Assembly (NCBI RefSeq): GCF_009649815.1
Contig: NZ_WJIC01000002.1
Coordinates: 372,001-436,000 of the forward strand
Source of the DNA: Nocardia sp. SYP-A9097
Lineage (GTDB): Bacteria > Actinomycetota > Actinomycetes > Mycobacteriales > Mycobacteriaceae
Length of the DNA stretch: 64,000 nucleotides
Direction: 5' to 3'
Under the pieces are notes generated by a model. It ran no database searches and was not told where the DNA came from. It saw only the letters and a program-made list of their open reading frames with translations. The translations under genes were made by a program, and so were the position numbers. This document shows, one piece after another, positions 28,089 through 35,759 of the stretch (the stretch's first letter is position 1; the number at the start of each line of letters is the position of its first letter).

Positions 28089-28217
28089 ATGTTGCTCGAT
28101 CCAGTCGGCGGCGAAAGCGCGCTCGCCGGCTACGCGCGGGTCTCGACCACCGACCAGCTGCTCGACCGCCTCCCGACACCGGTGTCAACCACATGGACCA
28201 CGCTCAACCAAGATTGA
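28089..28217 (+). pseudogene. N-terminal relic of a serine recombinase (resolvase/invertase)
   Basis: A 42-codon frame contains GYARVSTTDQLLDRL, matching the first beta-strand and catalytic-Ser segment of the resolvase family (G-Y-x-R-V-S-T-x-x-Q). The sequence then leaves the family (PTPVSTTWTTLNQD) and stops at 28215. No catalytic-domain remainder or DNA-binding helices are visible nearby. It appears to be a fragment carried in the island. Confidence 0.6.
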
Positions 28218-28226
28218 GGAGCCGAC

Positions 28227-28661
28227 ATGACCACCACCACGATCGTCGTCATCGCTGTTGTCGTGATTGCGGCAATTCTGATCGTCGCCGCGCTCACCTG
28301 GCTGGTCTTGAACAAACGTAAGGAACACCGCCGCGTCGAAGCCGCGGACATCCGCGAGAAGGCAACCGAGCAATCCCACGAGGTCGGCCAGCGTGAAGCG
28401 CTCGCCAACGAGACCGCGGCCAAAGCCCGAGCAGCTCAGGCCGAGGCCGATATCAGGGCAGCGCAGGCGGCGGGCCTGCAAGAACAAGCAGCGGCTCACC
28501 GCAGTGAAGCAGTCACCTCCCGCGACGAGCTGAAGCAGGAGTTCGAACGCGCCGACAAGATCGACCCCGACTCCCAAACACGCAACACGCAAGAAGAATC
28601 CGAACCCCGCCCGACGCCGTCACGCGAAGCGTCCAGGCGCGACCGAACCGACCATCGATGA
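28227..28661 (+). CDS. Single-pass membrane protein with coiled-coil tail
   Basis: 144 aa: an N-terminal transmembrane helix (TIVVIAVVVIAAILIVAALTWLVL), then a long Ala/Glu/Arg/Gln-rich region (residues 35-110) with the heptad-like pattern of a coiled coil, and a charged disordered C-terminus rich in Pro/Arg/Asp. A GAGGAG ribosome binding site precedes the ATG at 28227. Such proteins recur next to CsbD/DUF6131 genes in actinobacteria and may act in the envelope stress response, but no function is established. Confidence 0.75.
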   Translation: MTTTTIVVIAVVVIAAILIVAALTWLVLNKRKEHRRVEAADIREKATEQSHEVGQREALANETAAKARAAQAEADIRAAQAAGLQEQAAAHRSEAVTSRDELKQEFERADKIDPDSQTRNTQEESEPRPTPSREASRRDRTDHR

Positions 28662-28801
28662 CCCCGATGAAGGGCCGATTTCACTGCCGTTCCTTCCTTC
28701 GCGGGGCGCCAGGTAGCGGTGCGGCGATGGCTTCACGATGCCGATCCTGCTCGTGATTCCGCCGAGGCTGCTTCCCTGTTCGCGGAGCAGTCGGGCGTAG
28801 A
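28662..28801. other. Spacer without a supported gene
   Basis: Gap between two convergent island genes. A plus-strand frame ending near 28803 reads VAVRRWLHDADPARDSAEAA, which could be a gene tail, but it has no start or ribosome binding site. Confidence 0.4.
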
Positions 28802-29110
28802 TTAACTTGCCGCCGAGCCAAGCGGCGGGTCGGCCGGTGCGGCGTCACGCACCTGCTCTTCAACCTGCCACTGTGCTTGCTCGCGGGCCCTGTTGATCAA
28901 ATCCGTGATCACCGGACCGAGCCGAGACCCCAGCACCGCAGCATCATCGTCGATAACGACAGCGCGGACCTGACCATTGGCAAACACCTCGACATAGACG
29001 CCCTGCTCCCGAAGCGCGGCGCGGCCGTTGCATAGCGCATCAGCGAGCCGGTCCAACTTGGTAGCCAACGACTCTGTGCTTCCGGGCGGACTTGGTTGCG
29101 ATGAACTCAC
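28802..29110 (-). CDS. YbaB/EbfC-like nucleoid-associated family protein
   Basis: 102 aa from a GTG at 29110, chosen because AAGGAGG lies 6 bp upstream; the longer ATG frame lacks a ribosome binding site. The pattern LADALCNGRAALREQGVYVEVFANGQVRAVVIDDDAAVLGSRLGPVITDLINRAREQAQ shows the alpha-beta-alpha order with a V-x-V-x3-G-x-V strand and A-rich last helix of YbaB/EbfC-like proteins. In actinobacteria such stand-alone copies often sit near ESX or mobile regions. DNA binding is inferred from family only. Confidence 0.65.
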   Translation of the reverse strand: MSSSQPSPPGSTESLATKLDRLADALCNGRAALREQGVYVEVFANGQVRAVVIDDDAAVLGSRLGPVITDLINRAREQAQWQVEEQVRDAAPADPPLGSAAS

Positions 29111-29242
29111 TGAAATCCTCCTTCCTCGATGACCTACTCCTCGCATCCCCTCGCCCCTGTCACGTGACGCCTACGCGAGTCAGCCGAAGACCCAGGAATG
29201 TCGCCGAGATCCATCGCGCAGCGCGTGCGGGTGCAGCGCCAG

Positions 29243-29270
29243 CCTCCGGTAATCCGACGTTTATCGGAGG
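29243..29270. terminator. Possible terminator in the island
   Basis: Arms CCTCCG (29243-29248) and CGGAGG (29265-29270) around a loop with further partial pairing, 38 bp past the end of the frameshifted small minus-strand gene. Confidence 0.4.
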
Positions 29271-29307
29271 TCAGAAATCGCCCTGCTAGCGAGTCCGGTT
29301 CCGAGGC

Positions 29308-29461
29308 TCAGGCGCGCCCTTCGTCCTCGATTCTCTGTCGAATCGCTTCAACCGTGCGCTCCTTCGGGACGCGCTCGGGCCAGAAGATCACAGCCAGGAT
29401 CACAAACTAGGGGAAGGCCGACGACTACTACCCATCCGAGCAATATCCACATGTCCTTCAT
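29308..29461 (-). pseudogene. Short membrane peptide gene, broken by a 1-bp insertion
   Basis: The ATG at 29461 overlaps the stop of the upstream gene (ATGA). The frame reads MKDMWILLGWVVVVGLPLV and then, after one extra T near 29404-29406, continues sensibly in the next frame as VILAVIFWPERVPKERTVEAIRQRIEDEGRA to a TGA at 29308. Removing one base restores a 50-residue single-helix membrane peptide with a charged amphipathic tail. As it stands, translation ends at 29348 after 37 residues. It may be a mutation or an error in a short A/T run. Confidence 0.6.
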
Positions 29462-29691
29462 CAAATTTCGTTGTCCCGCACCGAGATTGGCTCCACGTCG
29501 ATGAGGTCGAACCTCACGGCTGCGATTGCCGCCCGGACGTTCGCGTCCAGGTCTTCCGCAGAGACCTCCCACCCGTCGTCGCCGACAAGGCCCCATGTCC
29601 CGTCCTGGTGATGCAGGAAGCGCACGCCGTCTTCTGGGGCCAGCGCCAGTTTTCGAGTGTCTTCGTCATCGCGTCGTGCGGGTATGTCCAT
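29461..29691 (-). CDS. Small hypothetical protein
   Basis: 76 aa, acidic and soluble: MDIPARRDDEDTRKLALAPEDGVRFLHHQDGTWGLVGDDGWEVSAEDL, ending in a V/I-rich segment (VEPISVRDNEI). A GGAAGGGG-type ribosome binding site precedes the ATG at 29691. It is translationally coupled to the frameshifted membrane peptide and divergent from the XRE regulator gene. No family is recognised; coding potential is inferred from start signal, frame length and context. Confidence 0.5.
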   Translation of the reverse strand: MDIPARRDDEDTRKLALAPEDGVRFLHHQDGTWGLVGDDGWEVSAEDLDANVRAAIAAVRFDLIDVEPISVRDNEI

Positions 29692-29868
29692 GGTCCGCCC
29701 CTTCCGCCGTCAGGTTGGTACGCACCCGTCGCCGGGGACATCACGGGGCACGTTGTCTACCCGGCGACGGGGCTGAAACAAACGCTAGGCGTGTGTTTTT
29801 CGGCCGGTAAGCGCCTTGCTGTCCACAAGCGTCTACAACCGGGGGCAGGGCGCGCATACAGTGGCTTT

Positions 29869-31029
29869 GTGGCAAACCACGGAGAACTGAACTCCGCGAT
29901 CATGGGTGCTCAGCTGCGAGCTGCCCGGGAGGCGGCCGGGCTCAGCTTGTCCGCTATGGCTACGCGTACGCACTACAGCAAGCCGTTACTCGGGATGTTG
30001 GAGAACGGGCAGCGGCAAATCCGGCCTGAGCACGTCAGCGCCTATGCCGACGCGCTGGGAGTTGGCTCCACGTTGTTCGTTGAACCTTCCGATGGCGAAC
30101 GAGCAGCGGCTGAATGGACCCAACGAGTCGCCGCATCCGATATCAGCGGGGACACCCTGGAGCGACTGGAACTGGCCGCGGACGACCTTGCGGCGGACTA
30201 CCCGACCACTCCGCCTGGCGAGTTGCTTGTACGAATTCGCCAGCACCTCGGCTACGCCGGACGCTTGATGGACAGCCGCAAGACCCTGACCCAGCACCGC
30301 CGCCTGCTCGTCACGGTTGGCTGGCTGGAACTGCTGGCGAGCACTTGCCATATCGACTTTGGCGAGTTGCCTGCCGCAGCTGCACGCGGTCACCTGGCAT
30401 GGGACCTCGCCAACGAAGCGGGACACCGTGAGATCGCCGCATGGTGCCTGGAAACCCGGGCGTGGCAGCAGCTGACCGCTGGCGAGTTCAAGACTGCTGC
30501 GGAGTTGTCCCGCACCGCGCAATCTCTTGCTCCGGAAGATAGTTCGGCGTTCATCCAAGCCACCGCACAAGAGGGCCGCGCACTGGCACGTCTCGGAGAC
30601 ACCAAGGGCACCTACGGTGCGCTACAGCGAGTGGCCAGGCTCGTGTCCGGGCTCAGCATCCCCGACCGGCCCGAGCACCACTTCCGGTACGACCCGGCAA
30701 AGTCGGATGCCTACGTAGCCACCACGCTGGCCTGGCTCGGCGATCCGGCAGCCGAGTCCTACGCGCGACATGTGCTCGCTGACCTTGCAAGGGCCGCATC
30801 GGTCCGGCCACGCCGGATCGCGTCGGCAAACTTGGACTTGGGGCTGGCGCTGGTAGCGGCAAACAAGCCCGACGAAGCTGCGAACGTTGCCCTGGCAGCC
30901 GTGGAGTCCAGGCGTCTGGTCCCCTCGAACTACTGGCGCGTGTCGGAGGTGGTGTCCGGTATCGAACACCGGGATGCGGCAGACGCTGCGACGGTCCGAG
31001 AAGCGTTTCGAGACACCTACCGGACGTAG
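29869..31029 (+). CDS. XRE-family transcriptional regulator with TPR-like C-terminus
   Basis: 386 aa from a GTG at 29869. The N-terminal Cro/CI-type HTH is clear: MGAQLRAAREAAGLSLSAMATRTHYSKPLLGMLENGQRQIRPEHVSAYADALG. The remaining ~300 residues are helical repeats rich in Ala/Leu (AWDLANEAGHREIAAWCLETRAWQQL, FIQATAQEGRALARLGD), resembling the TPR-like regulators common on streptomycete and nocardial integrative elements. A -10-like TACAGT ends 6 bp before the GTG, suggesting leaderless transcription. It is the last gene of the island and is divergent from the small gene at 29461-29691. Targets are unknown. Confidence 0.82.
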   Translation: MANHGELNSAIMGAQLRAAREAAGLSLSAMATRTHYSKPLLGMLENGQRQIRPEHVSAYADALGVGSTLFVEPSDGERAAAEWTQRVAASDISGDTLERLELAADDLAADYPTTPPGELLVRIRQHLGYAGRLMDSRKTLTQHRRLLVTVGWLELLASTCHIDFGELPAAAARGHLAWDLANEAGHREIAAWCLETRAWQQLTAGEFKTAAELSRTAQSLAPEDSSAFIQATAQEGRALARLGDTKGTYGALQRVARLVSGLSIPDRPEHHFRYDPAKSDAYVATTLAWLGDPAAESYARHVLADLARAASVRPRRIASANLDLGLALVAANKPDEAANVALAAVESRRLVPSNYWRVSEVVSGIEHRDAADAATVREAFRDTYRT

Positions 31030-31289
31030 CGACTATCCGCGAGAAGTCTTTACACAGCCATGAGCAGGCATTTTCCCGCTTGTCCTGCCATAGCTCGGCA
31101 GGGGCTCTCGCCAGGAAGAACTGGGAACCGACCTCCAGTTTCGAGTGTCATTTTGAGGTTGGAATCGCAATTCCGAGGGGTTCCGAGCCCTTCCCGCGAG
31201 TTCCCGATAATTCCTCCAATGATGTTGTGCCACAAGGGAATAAATACCCAAACTACTGGTCATTGGCTATCGCGGGCTACCATCGGTTG
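31030..31289. other. A/T-richer spacer at the right end of the island
   Basis: 260 bp with no supported gene. It contains a hairpin CCTGCC-ATAGCTC-GGCAGG (31084-31102), a likely terminator for the XRE gene, a small GGAAT/ATTCC repeat near 31161-31174, and the right 22-bp repeat. Any promoter now driving the esterase must lie here. Confidence 0.55.
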
Positions 31290-31297
31290 ATGGTGGC
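31276..31297 (+). repeat. Right direct repeat (attR-like), identical to 26384-26405
   Basis: Same 22-bp sequence as the left copy; it overlaps the esterase start ATG at 31290 and its first codons. Confidence 0.8.
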
Positions 31298-32801
31298 AAC
31301 GAAAGACATCCTGACCGCGGACGGGGTCGTCCGTGGTTCCCAGGGCCGCCGCGTCTCACGCTGGCGGTCCATTCCTTTTGCCGCGCCCCCGGTGGGCGAG
31401 CTCCGATTCCGGGCCCCGCAGCCGGTGCAGCCGTGGAGTGGGGTGCGTGACGCGACCGAATTCGGTTTCGCCGCAATGCAACACCGGCGGGGTGCGCAGC
31501 TCGGACCGCGCCGGCTGCAGCCGACGGGTGAGGACTGTCTGACGCTCAATATCACCGTGCCCAACGCACCGGCATCGAAACCGCGGCCGGTGATGGTGTT
31601 CATTCACGGTGGCGGGTACTTCATCGGTACCTCCGCGCTGGGGCTGTATTCGGGTGCGCAGCTGGCGTTGCGCGGCGATGTGATCATGGTGTCGATGAAC
31701 TATCGGCTGGGCGCGTTCGGCTATGTCGATTTCAGCGAATACTCCACGCCCGCACACCAATTCGATACGAATCTGGGTTTGCGCGATCAGGTGGCGGCAC
31801 TGGAGTGGGTGCGGCGCGATATCGCCGCGTTCGGCGGCGACCCGGACAATGTGACTATTTTCGGTGAGTCGGCGGGTGCGCACGCGGTGCTCGCGCTCAT
31901 GGCCACGCCCACTGCGGCGGGACTGTTCCATCGGGGTATTTCGCAGAGCCCGCCCGCGGATTGGGGACCGTCACAGGCCGATGCCAAGCTGTTCGCGCGC
32001 CGCTGCCTGGAGAAGCTGGGCGCGGGTACCGGGGATGCCGCGCAGGCGCTACTCACCGCGCGCCCCAATGACATTCGCCGTGCGGTGGATCGCGCGGTCA
32101 ATGACGTTATGCACAGTCAGCCCGGCCTGTTCCCCGCCGCACCGGTGATCGACGGCGATTTCCTGCCGCAACCAATCGTGGCGGCCTTCGCGAACGGCAG
32201 CGCGCATGGTGTTCCGCTCATTATCGGCACCAATCGGGATGAGGGTGCGCTGTTCGCGCGCTTCGACGACACGCTGCCGACCACGCCCGACCGCATGCGC
32301 TCGGTGCTGAGGCAGGTCGGTGGCGATGCCGAATCCCGGGTCACCGCAGCGTATCCCGGCTTCCCCGAGCGCAAGGTCGCGGTCCGCATGGGCGGCGATT
32401 TCACCTTCTGGCGGCCCTCGGTCGCGGTTATGGAGGGGCATAGCCGGTTCGCGCCGACCTACGCCTACCGTTACGACTTCGCCCCGCGCGCAGTGCATCT
32501 CGCGGGATTCGGTGCGACCCACGCGCTGGATCTGATCCCGGTCTTCGGTGTGACCACCACCCCCGTCGGCCGAGCCCTCACGGTGGCGGGCGGGCAGCGT
32601 GGTTTCCGTGCGGTTTCCCGTCAGTTCCAAGACAATTGGCTCGCCTTCGCCCGATCCGGGGAACCGCTGCCGAATTGGCCCGCCTATACCGAGGAGCGGC
32701 GTGCGACCATGATCATCGACTACCCGTCACGGGTGGAGAATGATCCGGATCAGGCGAAACGTCTTGCGTGGCAGGGAGTTCACCCACCCGCGCTGGTGTA
32801 G
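31290..32801 (+). CDS. Type-B carboxylesterase
   Basis: 503 aa from the ATG at 31290 (MVATKDILTADGVVRGSQGRRV), the expected start for the family; the frame is open further upstream, but only through island DNA. Signatures: PPVGELRFRAPQP, EDCLTLNITVP, oxyanion-hole VFIHGGGYFIGTS, nucleophile elbow GESAGAHAV, GTNRDEGALFA, and a late His in GATHALDLIPVFG. It hydrolyses ester bonds of small or medium acyl substrates; no export signal is visible. The island's right repeat covers its start codon, so its original upstream DNA, beside DUF2630, is now 4.9 kb away. It converges on the glycosylase gene. Confidence 0.9.
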   Translation: MVATKDILTADGVVRGSQGRRVSRWRSIPFAAPPVGELRFRAPQPVQPWSGVRDATEFGFAAMQHRRGAQLGPRRLQPTGEDCLTLNITVPNAPASKPRPVMVFIHGGGYFIGTSALGLYSGAQLALRGDVIMVSMNYRLGAFGYVDFSEYSTPAHQFDTNLGLRDQVAALEWVRRDIAAFGGDPDNVTIFGESAGAHAVLALMATPTAAGLFHRGISQSPPADWGPSQADAKLFARRCLEKLGAGTGDAAQALLTARPNDIRRAVDRAVNDVMHSQPGLFPAAPVIDGDFLPQPIVAAFANGSAHGVPLIIGTNRDEGALFARFDDTLPTTPDRMRSVLRQVGGDAESRVTAAYPGFPERKVAVRMGGDFTFWRPSVAVMEGHSRFAPTYAYRYDFAPRAVHLAGFGATHALDLIPVFGVTTTPVGRALTVAGGQRGFRAVSRQFQDNWLAFARSGEPLPNWPAYTEERRATMIIDYPSRVENDPDQAKRLAWQGVHPPALV

Positions 32802-32831
32802 CCGCGCGTACCCGACGGCGTCCCGGTGAAA

Positions 32832-33698
32832 TTATTTGAGCAGCCGTGACATCCGGCGGTCGGCGAGGATCTTGCCGCCGGTCTGACAGGTCGCACAGTA
32901 CTGAAAAGACTTGTCCGCGTAAGCGACTTCGCGCACGGTATCCCCGCATACCGGGCACGGCAGCCCGGTGCGCCCGTGCACTTGCATCCCGGATCGCTTC
33001 TCCCCCTTGAGCCGAGCCGCGTCCTGCCCGACCGAGCGCGCGATGGCATCGGCGAGGATCTCGCGCATGGTGGCGTACAACCGCGCCACCTGTTCCCCGT
33101 CCAGGGTGGAAGAATTCGCGAACGGCGAGAGCTTGGCGGTATGCAGAATCTCGTCCGAGTAGGCATTGCCGATGCCGGCGATCAGCGTCTGATCGGTGAG
33201 CGCGTTCTTGATTCGCTGCGTGGTGCCTTTCAATATCTCCGCGAATTCCGGCTCCCCCACCACCATCGCGTCCGGCCCGAGCCGCGCGATACTCGGCACC
33301 AGCTTCGGATCCGGCACCACCCACACCGCCAGCCGCTTCTTGGTCCCCGCCTCGGTCAGATCGAATGCGGGCGTATCCCCCTCGGCGGTGAAGAAGTGCA
33401 CCCGCAAGGCCAGCGGCCCCTTCCCCGGCTTGGGTGGCGTCCCCGACGGATCATCGATCCACCGCAACCACCCGGCCCGCGACAGATGCGTGATCAACCA
33501 CAGTCCGTCGCAATCCAATCCGAGATGCTTGCCCCAATGCCCCGCCCCCGTGACATCCCGCCCGGAGAGAGCGGTCACCGGCGGATCGAAGGTCTTCAGC
33601 ACACTCAGCGCCGCCACATCAACCCGCCCCACAACCGCCCCGACCGCATGCGCGCTCAAAAACTGCTCGAGCGCCACAATCTCCGGCAATTCAGGCAC
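32832..33698 (-). CDS. Fpg/Nei family DNA glycosylase
   Basis: A 288-aa base-excision repair enzyme. MPELPEI supplies the N-terminal catalytic Pro (P1 after Met removal) and Glu. The helix-two-turn-helix region is around LIAGIGNAYSDEILHTAKLSPFA, and the C-terminal zinc finger has two CxxC pairs (CPVCGD and CATC, 16 residues apart). Length and finger fit Nei/Fpg-like paralogues such as Rv0944 rather than MutM proper; substrate preference (oxidised purines or pyrimidines) cannot be read from the sequence. It lies 55 bp downstream of the arsR-type gene on the same strand and could be co-transcribed with it. Confidence 0.9.
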   Translation of the reverse strand: MPELPEIVALEQFLSAHAVGAVVGRVDVAALSVLKTFDPPVTALSGRDVTGAGHWGKHLGLDCDGLWLITHLSRAGWLRWIDDPSGTPPKPGKGPLALRVHFFTAEGDTPAFDLTEAGTKKRLAVWVVPDPKLVPSIARLGPDAMVVGEPEFAEILKGTTQRIKNALTDQTLIAGIGNAYSDEILHTAKLSPFANSSTLDGEQVARLYATMREILADAIARSVGQDAARLKGEKRSGMQVHGRTGLPCPVCGDTVREVAYADKSFQYCATCQTGGKILADRRMSRLLK

Positions 33699-33753
33699 CC
33701 CCGCAGCCTACCGACCACCCCCGACAACCGCGACCAGCCACGACGCACCGATT

Positions 33754-34068
33754 TCAGTCGGTGACATCCCGGCGGGCGGCGTCGAGGAGGGTGTCGAGGA
33801 GGCCGGGGTAGCGGGCGTCGAGGTCTTCGCGGCGCAGGGATTGGAAGGTTTCGCGGCCGCTGGGGCGCTGCCAGATGAGGCCGGCGTCGCGGAGGACTCG
33901 GTAGTGGTGGGTGAGGTTGGATTTGGGTACGCCCTGGACGATCGAGCCGCAGGTGTGTTCACCGCCGTCGCCGAGGGCTCGCAGGATTTGCAGGCGGAGT
34001 GGGTTGCCTACGGCGGCAAGCACATTCGCCAGCTGGATCTGGTCCCGCTCGGGATGTGCCGTGAACAT
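33754..34068 (-). CDS. ArsR-family HTH transcriptional regulator
   Basis: A 104-aa winged-helix repressor: LANVLAAVGNPLRLQILRALGD, recognition region GVPKSNLTHHYRVLRDAGLIWQRPSGRETFQSLRREDLDARYPG. The metal-binding ELCVC motif of true ArsR/SmtB sensors is absent (CGSIVQG at that place has a single Cys), so it probably senses something else or is constitutive. The intergenic spacer to the divergent SDR gene holds three inverted repeats, which supports control of the SDR gene and autoregulation. Confidence 0.85.
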   Translation of the reverse strand: MFTAHPERDQIQLANVLAAVGNPLRLQILRALGDGGEHTCGSIVQGVPKSNLTHHYRVLRDAGLIWQRPSGRETFQSLRREDLDARYPGLLDTLLDAARRDVTD

Positions 34069-34086
34069 GACCCCAGGATAGCTGCA

Positions 34087-34132
34087 CTGTTGACAAACAG
34101 TCGAACTGTACGTAAGTCTTTGAACAATTCAA
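34087..34132. promoter_or_regulatory. Operator cluster between arsR-type and SDR genes
   Basis: Three inverted repeats lie in 46 bp: CTGTT-GACA-AACAG (34087-34100), ACAGT-CGA-ACTGT (34097-34109) and TTGAA-CAA-TTCAA (34120-34132). They sit between the divergent starts at 34068 and 34149, where a repressor would block both promoters. An AGGAGG ribosome binding site for the SDR gene follows. Confidence 0.6.
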
Positions 34133-34148
34133 CATAGGAGGTAAGGCC

Positions 34149-34919
34149 ATGCCGGACAACGGTTCCCGATTCGACTGCAAGATCGCACTCATCACCGGTG
34201 GAAGCAGTGGAATGGGTCTGGCCACCGCGCGACGGCTGCTGGACGAGGGCGCGCAGGTGGTCATCACCGGCCGCGACCGGGCGCGACTCGATGCGGCCGT
34301 CAAGGAATTGGACGGCGGGGATCGGGTGCTGGCGGTGGCGGGTGATGCCGCGAAAATCGAGGATCTGGACGCATTGGTCGCGGCCGTCGAGCAGCGCTTC
34401 GGACGGCTCGATGTGGTCTTCGCGAATGCCGGAATCGGTGCGTTCCAAGCCTTCACCGATGTCACCGAGACCGAGTATCACCGGGTACTGGACATCAACT
34501 TCAAGAGCGTGTTCTTCACCATTCAGAAGGCGCTGCCGCTGCTCACCGACAACAGCGCGATCGTGATCAACGCCTCCTTCGCCCTGCATCGGGGCAGTCC
34601 GGGCGCGGCGCTCTACTCGGCGACCAAAGCGGCGGTACACAATCTGGCCCGGACCCTCGCGGCGGAGCTCGCCCCGCGCGGTATCCGGGTCAACTCCGTC
34701 AGCCCGGGTTACACCTCGACCCCGGCCTTCCATGCCGAGGCTTCCCCCGAAATCCAGGCTGCCGCAGCCGCTTCCACGCTCGCCGCCCGGGTGGGCAGCG
34801 CCGAGGAAGTCGCCGGGGCCGTCGCATTCCTGGCCTCCGCCGAAGCGGCCTACATCAACGCCCAGGACCTACTGATAGACGGCGGCATGACCACCGCGAC
34901 CCCCACGCACCAGGTCTGA
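34149..34919 (+). CDS. Short-chain dehydrogenase/reductase
   Basis: A 256-aa classical SDR. The NAD(P)-binding motif is ITGGSSGMGLATARRLLDEGA; then the NAG-type segment FANAGIGAF, the catalytic Ser of NASFAL, the Y-x3-K pair in YSATKAAVH, and SPGYTSTP. An Arg in TGRDRAR following beta-2 suggests NADP(H). Start ATG at 34149 after TAGGAGG. Such SDRs divergent from ArsR-type repressors are often detoxifying, but the substrate is unknown. It converges on cobF with 6 bp between the stops. Confidence 0.9.
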   Translation: MPDNGSRFDCKIALITGGSSGMGLATARRLLDEGAQVVITGRDRARLDAAVKELDGGDRVLAVAGDAAKIEDLDALVAAVEQRFGRLDVVFANAGIGAFQAFTDVTETEYHRVLDINFKSVFFTIQKALPLLTDNSAIVINASFALHRGSPGAALYSATKAAVHNLARTLAAELAPRGIRVNSVSPGYTSTPAFHAEASPEIQAAAAASTLAARVGSAEEVAGAVAFLASAEAAYINAQDLLIDGGMTTATPTHQV

Positions 34920-34925
34920 TACCGA

Positions 34926-35690
34926 TCAGAGGCCGGGGCGCAGCAGGTAGATGTCCATGATCCAGCCCTTGGCTTCGCGCAGTGCGGCGCGGCGGCGGGT
35001 GATGCGGGACTCCACGACGCGGAGTGGGCCTTCGATAATGGCCTCGTCGGGCATGCCCAGGTACGCGCCCCACCAGATGTAAATGTCATCACCGGGCACC
35101 TGCGTGAACGAGCAGTCGCCGTCCAGCATGACCAGCGTGGATTGCCCTGCGGCCAAACCCTCTTCGCGCAATCGCCGTCCGGTGGTGATGTGCACCGGCT
35201 CGCCGATCTCGTGCAGCACCATGCGGTGCGCGGCGGCGAGCGCCTGCACGCTGGTGATGCCCGGGATCACCTCGTAGTCGAAGCCGACGCGCCCGCGGTC
35301 GAGCACGCGTTCGACCACGCGCAGGGTGCTGTCGTACAGCGCGGGATCGCCCCACACCAGAATCGCGCCCACGCCTTCGGTTTCCGCGAACGCCGCCTCC
35401 AGCAGTTCGGCGCGCGCCTCATGCCAGTCCTGCACGACACCCCGGTAGGCGGCGTCGGCTCCGGTGCCGGGCACGGTCCGATCGCGCGGCGGATCGAGCA
35501 CCTCGACGACCCGGTGCGGTTGCTCCGCGTGCTCGGCCAGGATGGTCGCGCGGACGTCGACGAGCTCCTGTTTCTCGGCCCCTTTGCCGATCACGAAGAA
35601 CACGTCCGTCCGGCGCATGGCCTTGACGGCCTGCACCGTCACCTGGTCCGGATCACCGGCACCGATTCCGATCACATAGAGCTTGCGCAC
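34926..35690 (-). CDS. cobF: Precorrin-6A synthase (deacetylating)
   Basis: A 254-aa SAM-dependent methyltransferase of aerobic cobalamin synthesis: it methylates precorrin-5 at C1 and releases acetate to form precorrin-6A. Tetrapyrrole-methylase features: [21 protein letters not shown] at the N-terminus, [20 protein letters not shown] and the P-loop-like [15 protein letters not shown]. The tail [18 protein letters not shown] is CobF-specific in appearance. Start is a GTG at 35690. The rest of the cob pathway is not in this window, so the gene is isolated. Confidence 0.93.
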   Translation of the reverse strand: MRKLYVIGIGAGDPDQVTVQAVKAMRRTDVFFVIGKGAEKQELVDVRATILAEHAEQPHRVVEVLDPPRDRTVPGTGADAAYRGVVQDWHEARAELLEAAFAETEGVGAILVWGDPALYDSTLRVVERVLDRGRVGFDYEVIPGITSVQALAAAHRMVLHEIGEPVHITTGRRLREEGLAAGQSTLVMLDGDCSFTQVPGDDIYIWWGAYLGMPDEAIIEGPLRVVESRITRRRAALREAKGWIMDIYLLRPGL

Positions 35691-35759
35691 AGCGCCAAAG
35701 CATGCCAGGCCGGAAGGGCGTCACAGCACATGGCAGGCGGGTGCGTAAGCTTGCGAGGC

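Larger units (their letters stand above)
26384..31297. mobile_element. Decayed integrative island, about 4.9 kb, flanked by 22-bp direct repeats
   Basis: Bounded by identical 22-bp repeats at 26384-26405 and 31276-31297. Inside are a tyrosine-recombinase C-terminal relic right next to the left repeat, a serine-recombinase N-terminal relic at 28089-28217, small membrane and stress proteins, a YbaB-like protein, a frameshifted short gene and an XRE regulator. Some stretches (e.g. 31030-31275) are clearly more A/T-rich than the surrounding core. No intact integrase, excisionase or conjugation gene is present, so the element looks immobile. The repeats overlap the start codon of the downstream esterase gene. 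Confidence 0.75.

Noticed and set aside
26769..34095. Shared 11-bp string CACTGTTGACA at 26769 and 34085
   Set aside because: Both copies include a consensus TTGACA -35 element; downstream spacing differs, so shared regulation is not supported.
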